This document shows, in pieces, positions 54,738-64,000 of a stretch of DNA of 64,000 nucleotides (within the stretch, counting starts at the first letter, position 1; each line of letters begins with the position of its first letter). Below the pieces are notes generated by a model. The model was not told the origin of the DNA. It saw nothing but the letters and a program-made list of their open reading frames with translations, and ran no database searches. The stretch covers positions 186,001 to 250,000 of the forward strand of contig CP099652.1 of assembly GCA_024123955.1 (NCBI GenBank). The letters run 5' to 3'. The DNA comes from Oxalobacteraceae bacterium OTU3CINTB1 (GTDB lineage: Bacteria; Pseudomonadota; Gammaproteobacteria; Burkholderiales; Burkholderiaceae_D). The translations under genes were made by a program, and so were the position numbers.

Positions 54738-57700
54738 TTAAGCGGCGATCGGCTGGACGGCGGCGGCTTCGTTCGCCACGTCCTGGGCCATTTCGGCCAG
54801 GGCGCGTTTGTATTCGCTTGGGAATACCTTGACGAACTTGCTGCGGCCATCGGCCCAGTTGTCCAGCAACAGACGGGCGCGCGTACTGCCGGTGTGCTTG
54901 AAGTGACGCTCGATCAAGCGTTTCAGGATCACCTCGTCCGCTTCCGCGCCCTTGTCCTTTTGCTGGATGTGCCACGTGGCCTTGTCCGCTTCCTGCTGCT
55001 TGGCGGTCACGACCGGCTCGAGCGACACCATGGCGGTGTTGCAGCGCGATTCGAAATCGCCGTCCGGGTCGTAGACGTAGGCGATGCCGCCCGACATGCC
55101 GGCCGCGAAGTTGCGGCCGGTGCAGCCCAGCACAACGACGGTGCCGCCGGTCATGTACTCGCAACCGTGGTCGCCGGTGCCTTCGACAATGGCCGTGGCG
55201 CCGGAGTTGCGCACCGCGAAACGTTCGCCGGCCACGCCGTTGAAGAACGCTTCGCCGCTGATCGCGCCGTACAGCACCGTGTTACCGATGATGATGTTGT
55301 TGACGGCCCAGCCGCGGAACTCGGTGTTCGGACGCACGATGATGCGGCCGCCCGACAAGCCCTTGCCGACGTAATCGTTGCCTTCGCCGACCAGGTCGAT
55401 GGTGATGCCGTGCGCCAGGAAGGCGCAGGCCGACTGGCCTGCCGTGCCCTGCAGCTGGATGTGGATGGTGTCGTCCGGCAGGCCGGCGTGACCATAGCGC
55501 TTGGCCACTTCGCCCGACAGCATGGTGCCGACGGTGCGGTTGACGTTGCGTACCGGCGAGATGAACGAGACGCGCTCGCCCTTCTCCAGCGCGGCCTTGG
55601 CTTGCGCGATCAGCTTGTGGTCGAGCGCCTTGTCGAGGCCGTGGTCCTGGTCCATCGTGTGATAGATCGAGTGGCCGTCCTGCACTTCCGGCTGGTAGAA
55701 GATGGCGCTGAAGTCCAGGCCCTTGGCCTTCCAGTGCGTGATCGCCTTCGACTTGTCCAGCAGGTCGACGCGGCCGATCAGCTCGTCATAGGTGCGGATG
55801 CCCAGTTGCGCCATCAGCTGACGGGCTTCCTCGGCGACGAAGAAGAAGTAGTTGACCACGTACTCAGGCTTGCCGGAGAACTTGGCGCGCAGCACAGGGT
55901 CCTGCGTGGCGACGCCGACCGGGCAAGTGTTCAGATGGCATTTGCGCATCATGATGCAACCTTCGACCACCAGCGGCGCGGTCGCGAAGCCGATCTCGTC
56001 GGCGCCCAGCATGGCGGCGATGACGACGTCGCGGCCGGTGCGCATCTGTCCGTCCGCTTGCACGCGGATGCGGCTGCGCAGGCCGTTCAGCACCAAGGTC
56101 TGCTGCGTTTCAGCCAGGCCCAGCTCCCAAGGGGTGCCGGCGTGCTTGACCGACGACAATGGCGAAGCGCCCGTGCCGCCGTCATGGCCGGCAACGACGA
56201 CGTGGTCGGCCTTGGCCTTGGTGACGCCGGCGGCAACGGTGCCGATGCCGACTTCCGACACCAGCTTGACCGAGATCGAGGCGCGCGGATTGGCGTTCTT
56301 CAGATCGTGAATCAGCTGCGCCAGATCTTCAATCGAATAAATGTCATGGTGCGGCGGCGGCGAAATCAAGCCGACACCAGGCACCGAGAAGCGCAGGGTG
56401 GCGATGTATTCCGACACTTTATGGCCGGGCAACTGGCCGCCCTCGCCAGGTTTCGCGCCCTGTGCCATTTTGATCTGGATCTGGTCGGCCGAGTTCAGGT
56501 AGGCGGCGGTGACGCCGAAACGGCCCGAAGCAACCTGCTTGATGCGCGAGCGCAGCGAATCGCCTTCCTGCAAGGGAATGTCGACCACCATCTGCTCTTT
56601 GCCCATGACCGAAGCCATGGTCTCGCCCTGCTTGATCTTGATGCCTTTGAGTTCCATCGTGTAGCGCGATGGGTCCTCGCCGCCTTCGCCGGTGTTGGAC
56701 TTGCCGCCGATGCGGTTCATTGCCACGGCCAGGGTCGCGTGCGCCTCGGTCGAGATCGAACCCATCGACATCGCGCCGGTGGCGAAACGCTTGACGATTT
56801 CCTTGGCTGGCTCGACTTCCTCCAGCGGGATCGCCTTGGCCGGGTCCAGCTTGAACTCGAACAGGCCGCGCAAGGTCAGGTGACGCTTGCTCTGGTCGTT
56901 GATGATCTGTGCGTACTCCTTGTAGCTGGAGAAATTGTTGCTGCGGGTCGAATGCTGCAACTTGGCGATCGCGTCCGGGGTCCAAAGATGGTCCTCGCCG
57001 CGCACGCGGAAGGCGTACTCGCCGCCGGCGTCCAGGTTGTTGGCCAGCACAGGATCGTCGCCGAAGGCCAGGTTGTGCAGGCGCAGCGCTTCCTCGGCCA
57101 CTTCGAACACGCCGATACCTTCGACGTTCGAGGCGGTGCCCTTGAAATACTTGTCGACCAGCGACTTGTTCAGGCCGACCGCTTCGAAGATCTGCGCGCC
57201 GCAGTACGACATATAAGTGGAGATGCCCATCTTCGACATCACCTTCATCAAGCCCTTGCCGATGGCCTTGGTGTAGTTGTAGACCGCCTTGTCGCCGGAC
57301 ATGTCGCCCGGCATGCCGTGCGCCAGCTCGACCAGGGTTTCCATCGCCAGGTACGGGTGGATCGCTTCGGCGCCGTAGCCTGCCAGCAGCGCGAAGTGGT
57401 GGGTTTCGCGGGCCGAGCCGGTTTCGACGACCAAGCCGGTCGAGGCGCGCAGGCCTTTGCTGACCAAATGCTGATGCACGGTAGATGTGGCCAGAAGTGC
57501 GGGGATGGCCACACGATCGGCGCCGATCGAGCGGTCGGAGACGATCAGGATGTTGTGGCCGGACTTGACGGCGTCGACCGCCTCGGCGCACAGCGACGCC
57601 AGGCAGGCTTCGACGCCTTCCTTGCCCCAGGCCAGCGGGTAGCAGATGCTCAGCTCGTACGACTTGAACTTGCCGCCGGTGTGCAGGCTGATGCCGCGCA

Positions 57701-59462
57701 GGCGCGCCATGTCGTCGAAGCCGAGAATCGGCTGCGACACTTCAAGGCGCATCGGCGGGTTGACGTTGTTGGTGTCCAGCAGGTTAGGCTTGGGGCCGAT
57801 GAACGACACCAGCGACATCACCATCGCTTCGCGGATCGGGTCGATCGGCGGGTTGGTCACCTGGGCGAACAGCTGCTTGAAGTAGTTGTACAGCGGCTTG
57901 AGCTTGTTGGACATGACGGCCAGCGGCGAGTCGTTGCCCATCGAGCCGGTGGCTTCTTCGCCGGCGGCGGCCATCGGCGCCATCAGGAACTTCAGGTCTT
58001 CCTGGGTGTAGCCGAACGCCTGCTGGCGGTCCAGTACGGACGCGACGGCTTTTTCGCCCGGCGCGGCGCTGTACTTGACGCGGTTGTGCGCCAGCTGGCT
58101 TTCGCTCAGCTTGATTTCGTTGAGCTTGATGCGCACGGCGTTGATCCACGCCTTGTACGGCTTGGCGTTGGCGTACGTGTCTTTGAGCTCTTTATCGTCG
58201 ATGATGCGGCCCGCTTCCAGGTCGATCAGGAACATCTTGCCCGGCTGCAGACGCCATTTCTGGATGATTTTCGATTCCGGGATCGGCAACACGCCTGATT
58301 CCGACGCCATCACCACCAGATCGTCGTCGGTGACGATGTAACGCGCAGGACGCAAACCGTTGCGGTCCAGGGTGCCGCCGATGTAGCGGCCGTCGGTGAA
58401 GGCCATGGCGGCCGGGCCATCCCACGGTTCCATCATCGCGGCGTGATATTCGTAGAACGCGCGGCGATTGTCGTCCATCGTGCCGTGATTTTCCCAGGCT
58501 TCCGGGATCATCATCATCATCGCCTGGGCGATCGGATAGCCCGCCATCAGCAGCAGTTCGAGCGCGTTGTCGAAGCAGGCGGTGTCCGACTGGCCTTCAT
58601 AAATCAGCGGGAACAGCTTCTGCAGGTCTTCGCCCAGCACGGCGGATTTCATCACGCCTTCGCGCGCGCGCATCCAGTTGAAGTTGCCTTTGACGGTGTT
58701 GATCTCGCCGTTGTGGGCGATCAGGCGGTACGGGTGGGCCAGCGGCCACTCCGGGAAGGTGTTGGTCGAGAAACGCTGGTGTACCAGCGCCAGCGCCGAG
58801 ACGCAGCGCGCGTCCTGCAGGTCTTTATAGTACACGCCGACCTGGTCGGCCAGCAGCAGGCCCTTGTAGACGATGGTGCGGGCCGACATCGAGGCGACGA
58901 AGAATTCCTTGCCGTGCAGCAGCTTGAGCGCCTGGATGGCGTGGCCGGACGATTTGCGGATCACATACAGTTTGCGTTCCAGCGCGTCGGTCACCATGAT
59001 GTCGGCGCCGCGGCCGATGAAGATCTGGCGGATGACAGGCTCTTTGGCGCGCACTGTCGGCGACATTGGCATTTCGCAGTCGACCGGCACATTGCGCCAG
59101 CCCAGCACGACCTGGCCTTCGGCGCGCACGGCGCGCTCGATTTCCTGTTCACAGGCGATGCGGGACGCGTTTTCCTTCGGCAGGAATACCATGCCGACGC
59201 CGTATTCGCCCGGCGGAGGCAGTTCCACGCCCTGCTTGGCCATCTCGTCGCGGTAGTACTGGTCCGGAATCTGGATCAGGATGCCGGCGCCGTCGCCCAT
59301 CAGCGCGTCCGCGCCCACGGCACCCCGGTGATCGAGGTTCTTCAGGATCAGCAGACCCTGTTCGACGATGGAGTGGCTTTTATTTCCCTTGATGTGGGCG
59401 ACGAATCCGACGCCGCAGGCATCGTGTTCATTGGAAGGATCGTACAGACCTTGGGCTTTCAT
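54738..59462 (-). CDS. gltB: Glutamate synthase large subunit
   Basis: A 1574-residue enzyme that makes two glutamates from glutamine and 2-oxoglutarate. The N-terminal amidotransferase nucleophile is C16 ([14 protein letters not shown]), exposed after removal of a 15-residue propeptide. The FMN domain ([18 protein letters not shown]) and the 3Fe-4S Cys residues ([20 protein letters not shown]) are present, and the C-terminal beta-helix has the Gly-rich [31 protein letters not shown]. With gltD it is the main ammonium assimilation route at low ammonium. Confidence 0.97.
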   Translation of the reverse strand: MKAQGLYDPSNEHDACGVGFVAHIKGNKSHSIVEQGLLILKNLDHRGAVGADALMGDGAGILIQIPDQYYRDEMAKQGVELPPPGEYGVGMVFLPKENASRIACEQEIERAVRAEGQVVLGWRNVPVDCEMPMSPTVRAKEPVIRQIFIGRGADIMVTDALERKLYVIRKSSGHAIQALKLLHGKEFFVASMSARTIVYKGLLLADQVGVYYKDLQDARCVSALALVHQRFSTNTFPEWPLAHPYRLIAHNGEINTVKGNFNWMRAREGVMKSAVLGEDLQKLFPLIYEGQSDTACFDNALELLLMAGYPIAQAMMMMIPEAWENHGTMDDNRRAFYEYHAAMMEPWDGPAAMAFTDGRYIGGTLDRNGLRPARYIVTDDDLVVMASESGVLPIPESKIIQKWRLQPGKMFLIDLEAGRIIDDKELKDTYANAKPYKAWINAVRIKLNEIKLSESQLAHNRVKYSAAPGEKAVASVLDRQQAFGYTQEDLKFLMAPMAAAGEEATGSMGNDSPLAVMSNKLKPLYNYFKQLFAQVTNPPIDPIREAMVMSLVSFIGPKPNLLDTNNVNPPMRLEVSQPILGFDDMARLRGISLHTGGKFKSYELSICYPLAWGKEGVEACLASLCAEAVDAVKSGHNILIVSDRSIGADRVAIPALLATSTVHQHLVSKGLRASTGLVVETGSARETHHFALLAGYGAEAIHPYLAMETLVELAHGMPGDMSGDKAVYNYTKAIGKGLMKVMSKMGISTYMSYCGAQIFEAVGLNKSLVDKYFKGTASNVEGIGVFEVAEEALRLHNLAFGDDPVLANNLDAGGEYAFRVRGEDHLWTPDAIAKLQHSTRSNNFSSYKEYAQIINDQSKRHLTLRGLFEFKLDPAKAIPLEEVEPAKEIVKRFATGAMSMGSISTEAHATLAVAMNRIGGKSNTGEGGEDPSRYTMELKGIKIKQGETMASVMGKEQMVVDIPLQEGDSLRSRIKQVASGRFGVTAAYLNSADQIQIKMAQGAKPGEGGQLPGHKVSEYIATLRFSVPGVGLISPPPHHDIYSIEDLAQLIHDLKNANPRASISVKLVSEVGIGTVAAGVTKAKADHVVVAGHDGGTGASPLSSVKHAGTPWELGLAETQQTLVLNGLRSRIRVQADGQMRTGRDVVIAAMLGADEIGFATAPLVVEGCIMMRKCHLNTCPVGVATQDPVLRAKFSGKPEYVVNYFFFVAEEARQLMAQLGIRTYDELIGRVDLLDKSKAITHWKAKGLDFSAIFYQPEVQDGHSIYHTMDQDHGLDKALDHKLIAQAKAALEKGERVSFISPVRNVNRTVGTMLSGEVAKRYGHAGLPDDTIHIQLQGTAGQSACAFLAHGITIDLVGEGNDYVGKGLSGGRIIVRPNTEFRGWAVNNIIIGNTVLYGAISGEAFFNGVAGERFAVRNSGATAIVEGTGDHGCEYMTGGTVVVLGCTGRNFAAGMSGGIAYVYDPDGDFESRCNTAMVSLEPVVTAKQQEADKATWHIQQKDKGAEADEVILKRLIERHFKHTGSTRARLLLDNWADGRSKFVKVFPSEYKRALAEMAQDVANEAAAVQPIAA

Positions 59463-59610
59463 GGGGCTTCTCCGCTGGCAATTAGGCTAATGAGAAACTA
59501 GAGTAGTGCAATGCAGCGTAAAAAACAACTATAACAAATAGGGTCGGAGTCGAATTAAATTTTTTGAAGTTGCTTAAAATTTTAATTAGGGACAGAGTGA
59601 ACCGGCATTT

Positions 59611-59645
59611 AAAAAAACCGCAGGAACGTTAGTTTCCTGCGGTTT
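59611..59645 (-). terminator. Intrinsic terminator of the RAYT gene
   Basis: AAACCGCAGGAA and TTCCTGCGGTTT form a 12-pair stem with a short loop; on the minus strand it ends with seven T. It lies 13 bases past the stop of the transposase gene. Confidence 0.9.
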
Positions 59646-59657
59646 GGCCGAATTAGC

Positions 59658-60359
59658 TCAGGTGGATTCAGTCTTGATTTTGAAGGGACGGCCCCGTTTC
59701 GCCGGCAATACCTGACGCTTGACCTTGTTCTGCAATGCCGTTTTGAACTGGTCCGATCCCAGCGGCCAGCCCTTCAGCAGCGCCTTGCTGATAGAGGAGA
59801 TCTGCTCTACCGTCAGCGGCGGTTCGCTCAGGGCCGTATACGCCGCCTCGCGCTGGAACGGCGTATTGCCAAGCGCCCAGAATTGCGCGTGATCGACCAC
59901 CAGGCCGTCCGAGCGGATACCGGCGTGATGGCAATAGCTGGACCATGGATAGTCCTCGGCGCGGCTGACCATGCCGTTGCGGACCGGGTTGAACTCGATG
60001 TAACGGCTGCACAGCATGAAGTATTCATCGGCGTCGATCAGCGAGGTTTTGTAGCGTCCGTTCCACAAAGTTCCACTGCGGCTATATTTCTGGTTGAAGT
60101 AGGGAACGTAGTAGCGGCCGATCCACTGCATCATCTGGCCCAGGCCGTTTTCATCGGACGGCGTGACCAGCAAATGCAGGTGGTTGGGCATCAGGACGTA
60201 GGCATGCACCGCCACCTTGTGATTTTTGGCGGCGGTGCGCAGCCAGCCGTGGAAAGACTGGTAATCCTCGGCATCGTGGAAGATCAGCTGGTCGTTGTTG
60301 CCGGTCTGGATGACGTGGTGCGGCTGGGCGGGGACGATCAGGCGTGGGAGACGTGCCAT
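59658..60359 (-). CDS. REP-associated tyrosine transposase (RAYT, IS200/IS605-like Y1)
   Basis: A 233-residue Y1 transposase. It starts MARLPRLIVPAQPHHVIQTG and shows the HUH metal motif (MPNHLHLLVTP), the Y1 region (MMQWIGRYYVPYFNQKY), LWNGRYKTSLIDADEYFMLC and RYIEFNPVRNGMV with SSY, all RAYT hallmarks. It should nick single-stranded REP hairpins. The C-terminus is basic (KVKRQVLPAKRGRPFKIK). A REP-like palindrome begins 30 bases upstream of its start codon. Confidence 0.92.
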   Translation of the reverse strand: MARLPRLIVPAQPHHVIQTGNNDQLIFHDAEDYQSFHGWLRTAAKNHKVAVHAYVLMPNHLHLLVTPSDENGLGQMMQWIGRYYVPYFNQKYSRSGTLWNGRYKTSLIDADEYFMLCSRYIEFNPVRNGMVSRAEDYPWSSYCHHAGIRSDGLVVDHAQFWALGNTPFQREAAYTALSEPPLTVEQISSISKALLKGWPLGSDQFKTALQNKVKRQVLPAKRGRPFKIKTEST

Positions 60360-60388
60360 ATAAGCTAAGTGGAAAGCCGCCTTGGTGA

Positions 60389-60487
60389 CACGTAGGGCGG
60401 ATTAGGCGGCACGCCGTAATCCGCCAATGCATGCGCCATCGAAACGCACGCATTGGCGGATTACGCTGCGCTAATCCGCCCTACGTG
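60389..60487. repeat. REP/BIME-like palindromic element, copy 2, next to the RAYT
   Basis: A 99-base palindrome with perfect outer arms CACGTAGGGCGGATTAG (60389) and CTAATCCGCCCTACGTG (ending 60487). Inner hairpins GGCGGATTA/TAATCCGCC are the same as in the copy at 6053-6142; only the loop (AATGCATGCGCC...GCATT) differs. Its place beside the RAYT suggests that it is the cognate substrate. Confidence 0.88.
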
Positions 60488-60551
60488 TTTCAGATGGTTC
60501 GGGCGTTGGTGGTCGAATACGAGATTCTACACCACTCTGTCCCTAATTACG

Positions 60552-61232
60552 TCAGGACAGATTGAAGCTGGCCGAGAGGCTGTAGCCTTCGCCATAGGCG
60601 CTGCGCAGCGGCAGGTCCTGGCCCAGGCCGGTGCGCGCCTTTTTGCGCAGGCGATATACGAGCATGTCGACGCGGCGGCCGGCGTCGGGATCGTCGCCGC
60701 CGATGCCGGCCACGATGACCTGGCGCGGCACCGGACGGGTGTTAATCGTCAGCAGGTGCAGGAAATTGCATTCCTTTTCCGTCAGGGTGATCGCCAGGCC
60801 TTGCAGCTCGAGCTGGCGGGCGCTCACCTTCAGCGTCCACTTGCTCGGCAGCGGAATGGTTTCCTGCGGGCCGACGCGGCGGTCGAGCGCCTCGATGTGC
60901 GCGGCCAACTCGGGGAATTTGATCGGCTTGGTCAGGTAATGGTCGGCTCCGAGGCGCAGACCGAGGATGCGGTTGTCGAAGGCGACGCGGCCGGTCAGCA
61001 CCAGCAGGCCGATCTGCGGGTAAAGCTGGCGCATGCGCGGAATGACGTTGAAGCCGTCTTCATCGGGCAAGCCGAGGTCCAGCACCACCACGCCCACGTT
61101 TCCCTGGCTGAGGGCCGTCCACATATCGCTGGCGTTATTGGTGATGTGCACTTCGTGTTGTAGCTCAATCAGGAACTCCGCCATTTCTTCGGCGTAGTCC
61201 AGATTGTCTTCCACGATAAGTATTTGCGTCAT
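60552..61232 (-). CDS. OmpR-type response regulator
   Basis: A 226-residue regulator. The receiver has the acidic pair E8/D9 (ILIVEDN), phospho-acceptor D52 (VVLDLGLPDEDG), T80 and K102 (YLTKPIKF). The C-terminal winged helix (LTEKECNFLHLLTINTRPVP, RVDMLVYRLRKKAR, LRSAYGEGYSL) is of the OmpR/PhoB group. It lies 44 bases after the histidine kinase gene and is its likely partner. Targets unknown. Confidence 0.92.
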   Translation of the reverse strand: MTQILIVEDNLDYAEEMAEFLIELQHEVHITNNASDMWTALSQGNVGVVVLDLGLPDEDGFNVIPRMRQLYPQIGLLVLTGRVAFDNRILGLRLGADHYLTKPIKFPELAAHIEALDRRVGPQETIPLPSKWTLKVSARQLELQGLAITLTEKECNFLHLLTINTRPVPRQVIVAGIGGDDPDAGRRVDMLVYRLRKKARTGLGQDLPLRSAYGEGYSLSASFNLS

Positions 61233-61276
61233 TGATGCGCCATTTGATCGATTGTTGAGCGTTGCGCCCGTACTCT

Positions 61277-62422
61277 TCAGCTTGTATGCGGGGAATTATC
61301 ACTGCTGCCACCCGCTCGCGCAAGGCTTTTCCCGGGAACGGTAGTTACCGGCAGCCAAATCCGAAATTCCGCGCCGCTTTCAGAAACATTCCTGACCGTG
61401 ACAGTGCCGCCGTGGACGTCGACGATGGCGCGCGCCATGTACAGCCCCAGGCCGGATCCCGCCACGCCGGCAGCGTTACTGCCACGGTAAGCCTTGGCGA
61501 AGATTTGCTCCAGCTCGGCCGCCGGCACGCCGGCGCCGCCATCGCGCACCAGGAACTCGACACCACCCTCGGTTGCAATTTTGCCCATCAATTCTAACGG
61601 AGTATTCGCATCCGTGTATTTGATGGCATTGTCGATCAATATTTCCAGGCACAGTCGGATGCCGGCGGGGTCGCAGCGCATCCATTGCGGCAGCGCCTCC
61701 ACGCGCAGATTGACGCGGCTGCGGCGGCTGCGGGCCTGCTCGGCGACCGATTGCAGCAGCGCCGCCGGCGAGATCTCGTCGGGCTGGCGCGCGCGGCCGA
61801 TGCTGGCCATGCGCTCCGGCGACAGGTATTCGTCGAGCATCGCCAACATACGGTCGACCGCCGTCTGTATCTTGCGGTAGCGCTTGCGGGTGCCTTCGTC
61901 GTGGTGGGCGCCGGTCATCTCCAGGCGCTGCACGGCGCCGTCGATAGTCGACAGCGGCGTGCGGAATTCGTGCGACAGCATCGAGGCGAATTTCTTTTGC
62001 TGTTCGGCCAGTTCGCGGCGCGCCGTCAGGTCGCGCACCACGCCGGCCACCTGCACCGGCACGCCAGCGTCGTCGAGGATCAGGAAGGAGTCTATTTCCA
62101 CTGGCAACAAGCGGCCGTCGGCGTGCACAAGTTCGGCCTCGCGCAGTACGCGACGCCGGCTGGCGTCGCCGCCGGCAAAGCGCGTCAGGCGCGGCGCCAG
62201 ATCGCCCAGCAGGCCGGCCGCCATGGTGTCGGCGCTTTCAAGCGTATAGCCGAACTGGCGTTCCGCCGCCGCGCTGAGCCAGGTCAACCGCAAGCTGGCG
62301 CAATCGGCCACCCAGCTGACATCGACGCTGTTGTCGAGCAGCAGGCGGTAGCGGGCCTCGTTCGCCCGCGATCGCGCCAACGCCGCCTGCAACTCGTCGA
62401 CGGTGGCCGCCACCTTACTCAA
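61277..62422 (-). CDS. PAS-domain sensor histidine kinase
   Basis: A 381-residue soluble kinase with no membrane helix. Residues 15-135 form a PAS domain with a PAC end ([38 protein letters not shown]). The HisKA helix holds H151 in [17 protein letters not shown], and the ATPase part has [13 protein letters not shown] (N box), [17 protein letters not shown] (G1) and [18 protein letters not shown] (G2). It senses a cytoplasmic signal. Its start overlaps the SNF2 gene stop by eight bases. Confidence 0.92.
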   Translation of the reverse strand: MSKVAATVDELQAALARSRANEARYRLLLDNSVDVSWVADCASLRLTWLSAAAERQFGYTLESADTMAAGLLGDLAPRLTRFAGGDASRRRVLREAELVHADGRLLPVEIDSFLILDDAGVPVQVAGVVRDLTARRELAEQQKKFASMLSHEFRTPLSTIDGAVQRLEMTGAHHDEGTRKRYRKIQTAVDRMLAMLDEYLSPERMASIGRARQPDEISPAALLQSVAEQARSRRSRVNLRVEALPQWMRCDPAGIRLCLEILIDNAIKYTDANTPLELMGKIATEGGVEFLVRDGGAGVPAAELEQIFAKAYRGSNAAGVAGSGLGLYMARAIVDVHGGTVTVRNVSESGAEFRIWLPVTTVPGKSLARAGGSSDNSPHTS

Positions 62423-64000
62423 CCAGCGGCGCGAAGATCTGCTGCAGATCCTCTTGCGTGAGCGCCATTTTCTGCGACTCGCCCTCGGCCAGGATCGATT
62501 GCGCCAAGTCGGATTTTTTCTGCTGCAGCACCTGGATCTTCTCTTCCAGGGTGCCTTTGGCGATCAGCTTGTAGACGAACACCGGCTTGTCCTGGCCGAT
62601 GCGCCAGGCGCGGTCGGTGGCCTGGTTCTCGGCCGCCGGGTTCCACCACGGATCGTAATGGATCACGGTGTCGGCCGCCGTCAGGTTCAGGCCGACGCCG
62701 CCGGCCTTCAGGCTGATCAGGAAGATCGGCACCGCGCCCTGCTGGAAGGCCGCCACCTGCGCGCTGCGGTCCTTGGTGTCGCCGGTCAACAGCGCGTACG
62801 GGATGTCGCGCGCCTCGAGCTCTTGCTCGATCAGCTCGAGCATGCTGGTGAACTGCGAGAACACCAGGATCTTGCGGTTTTCCTCCAGCAAATCCTCGAC
62901 CATCTGCATCAGGTCGATCAGCTTGGCCGAGCCGGCCGTCTGCTTCTTCGACGGCAGCGACTTGACCAGGCGCGGATCGCAACACACCTGGCGCAGCTTG
63001 AGCAGCGCCTCGAGGATGACGATCTGGCTGCGCGCCACACCTTTGCGGTCGATTTCCTCGCGTACCTTTTGGTCCATCGCCAGCCGCACGGTTTCGTACA
63101 GGTCGCGCTGGGCGCCGGTCAGCTCGACCTTGCGCACCATCTCGGTCTTCGGCGGCAACTCCTTGGCCACGTTATCCTTGGTCCGGCGTAACAGGAAAGG
63201 CTTGATGCGGCGGTTCAGCAGCGCCCGGCGCATCGGATCGTCCTGGCGCTCGATCGGATGGCGGAACACGCTGTTGAAGCCCTTCTCGTCGCCCAGCAGG
63301 CCCGGCAGCAGGAAGTGGAATTGCGACCACAGCTCGCCCAGATGGTTTTCCAGCGGCGTGCCCGACAGGCACAGGCGGTGGCGGGCGCGCAGCAGGCCGG
63401 CGCTCTGAGCGGCCTTGGAGCGGGTGTTCTTGATGTAGTGCGACTCGTCCAGGATCACCAAGTGGAAATCGTGCTCGCGCAGTTTTTCCTCGTCGCGCGG
63501 CAACAGCGCGTAGGTGGTCAGCACCAGGTCGGCCTCGTCGATCTGGTCGAACTGGCCCATGCGGTCCTTGCCTTGCAACAGCAGCACGCGCAGGCTTGGC
63601 GCGAATCGGGCCGCCTCCTCCTGCCAGTTGCCCATCAGGCTGGTCGGCGCGATCACCAGCGCCGGCGCCGTCAGGCGGCCCGCCTCTTTTTCGATCAGGA
63701 TGTGGGCCAGGGTTTGCACCGTCTTGCCCAGGCCCATGTCATCGGCCAGGATGCCGGCGAAGCCGTATTCGCGCAGGAACTGCATCCACGACAGGCCGTC
63801 GGTCTGGTAATCGCGCAGGGTCGCCTGCAGGCCGGCCGGCGTCTCGACCTTCTTGACTTCGCCGAACTGGTTCAGGCGCGCGCCCATTTCGCGCAGTTCG
63901 TCGCCGCCGTTCCACTTCAACTCCACGTTGCGGGCCAGCTCGTCCAGGCGCGCGGCGTCCAGGGTCGCCATGCGCAGCGAGGTCTTGATCTTGTCGCTGA
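62415..64000 (-). CDS. SNF2-family helicase/ATPase (C-terminal part, runs off the window)
   Basis: The last ~528 codons of a gene that continues beyond base 64000. The motor is complete: [63 protein letters not shown] (DESH box), [56 protein letters not shown] and [17 protein letters not shown]. It is a different subtype from the 1387-residue protein at 28125 (DESH instead of DEAQ). Followed without gap by the kinase and response regulator genes. Confidence 0.92.
   Translation of the reverse strand, partial: SDKIKTSLRMATLDAARLDELARNVELKWNGGDELREMGARLNQFGEVKKVETPAGLQATLRDYQTDGLSWMQFLREYGFAGILADDMGLGKTVQTLAHILIEKEAGRLTAPALVIAPTSLMGNWQEEAARFAPSLRVLLLQGKDRMGQFDQIDEADLVLTTYALLPRDEEKLREHDFHLVILDESHYIKNTRSKAAQSAGLLRARHRLCLSGTPLENHLGELWSQFHFLLPGLLGDEKGFNSVFRHPIERQDDPMRRALLNRRIKPFLLRRTKDNVAKELPPKTEMVRKVELTGAQRDLYETVRLAMDQKVREEIDRKGVARSQIVILEALLKLRQVCCDPRLVKSLPSKKQTAGSAKLIDLMQMVEDLLEENRKILVFSQFTSMLELIEQELEARDIPYALLTGDTKDRSAQVAAFQQGAVPIFLISLKAGGVGLNLTAADTVIHYDPWWNPAAENQATDRAWRIGQDKPVFVYKLIAKGTLEEKIQVLQQKKSDLAQSILAEGESQKMALTQEDLQQIFAPLVE

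Larger units (their letters stand above)
59583..60549. mobile_element. RAYT unit bounded by perfect 17-base inverted repeats
   Basis: TAATTAGGGACAGAGTG at 59583-59599 is exactly repeated in inverted form at 60533-60549. The 967-base interval contains a RAYT transposase gene, its terminator and one REP-like palindrome. RAYTs are usually single-copy, domesticated transposases that act on nearby REP sequences; clear outer inverted repeats are not always seen, so the unit limits are inferred from symmetry. Confidence 0.7.

Overview
The window is high-GC (about 62-66% by eye) chromosomal DNA of a betaproteobacterium. Gene content and order (mla operon, ABC exporter, bolA-like gene, murA, his operon, tat operon, gltBD, priA, hemE) point to Burkholderiales, most likely Oxalobacteraceae (Massilia/Duganella/Janthinobacterium type). 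This placement is by recognition of protein families and synteny only. No rRNA or tRNA genes and no CRISPR array were seen.

Left part (1-15.7 kb) is mosaic. After the edge of ygiQ and two small conserved genes comes a compact PAAR / effector / immunity cassette (1125-3858), joined by ATGA overlaps. Its last 1.3 kb is visibly poorer in GC. The middle protein carries an M15-peptidase-like zinc signature, so the cassette looks like an orphan type VI secretion toxin island. Two tandem exported M3 metallopeptidases follow, separated by a REP-like palindrome. The 10-12.5 kb stretch is decaying: a VapBC module whose toxin is frameshifted, a TonB-Sel1 gene with a one-base frameshift, and a broken copy of a small coiled-coil membrane protein gene lying on the other side of that TonB-Sel1 gene from the intact copy. 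GGDEF, UPF0303, SlyX and Cache-domain genes follow.

Middle part (15.7-35.6 kb) holds Rep helicase, a degenerate HD-GYP protein, a disulfide flavoreductase divergent from an ArgP-type LysR regulator, priA, hemE, an S9 peptidase, a very large SNF2 ATPase, a CBS protein, a DUF885 peptidase and a hendecad-repeat coiled-coil membrane protein. Between priA and hemE lies a 730-base AT-rich gene-free stretch with seven DnaA-box-like 9-mers, a 25-base duplicated box pair and two perfect palindromes. It is a candidate replication origin or other DnaA-binding locus.

Right part (35.6-52.8 kb) is one continuous minus-strand block: mlaF-E-D-A-C-B (lipid transport), an ABC-2 exporter, a BolA-like gene, murA, hisG-D, a DNA methyltransferase, hisC-B-H-A-F-I-E, a HIT hydrolase and tatA-B-C. 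The methyltransferase inside the his operon is unusual and is coupled to hisD by an ATGA overlap.

The end (53-64 kb) contains gltD-gltB, a RAYT (REP-associated tyrosine transposase) bracketed by a perfect 17-base inverted repeat and sitting next to a REP palindrome of the same family as the one at 6.05 kb, and a SNF2 ATPase / PAS histidine kinase / response regulator set cut by the window edge.
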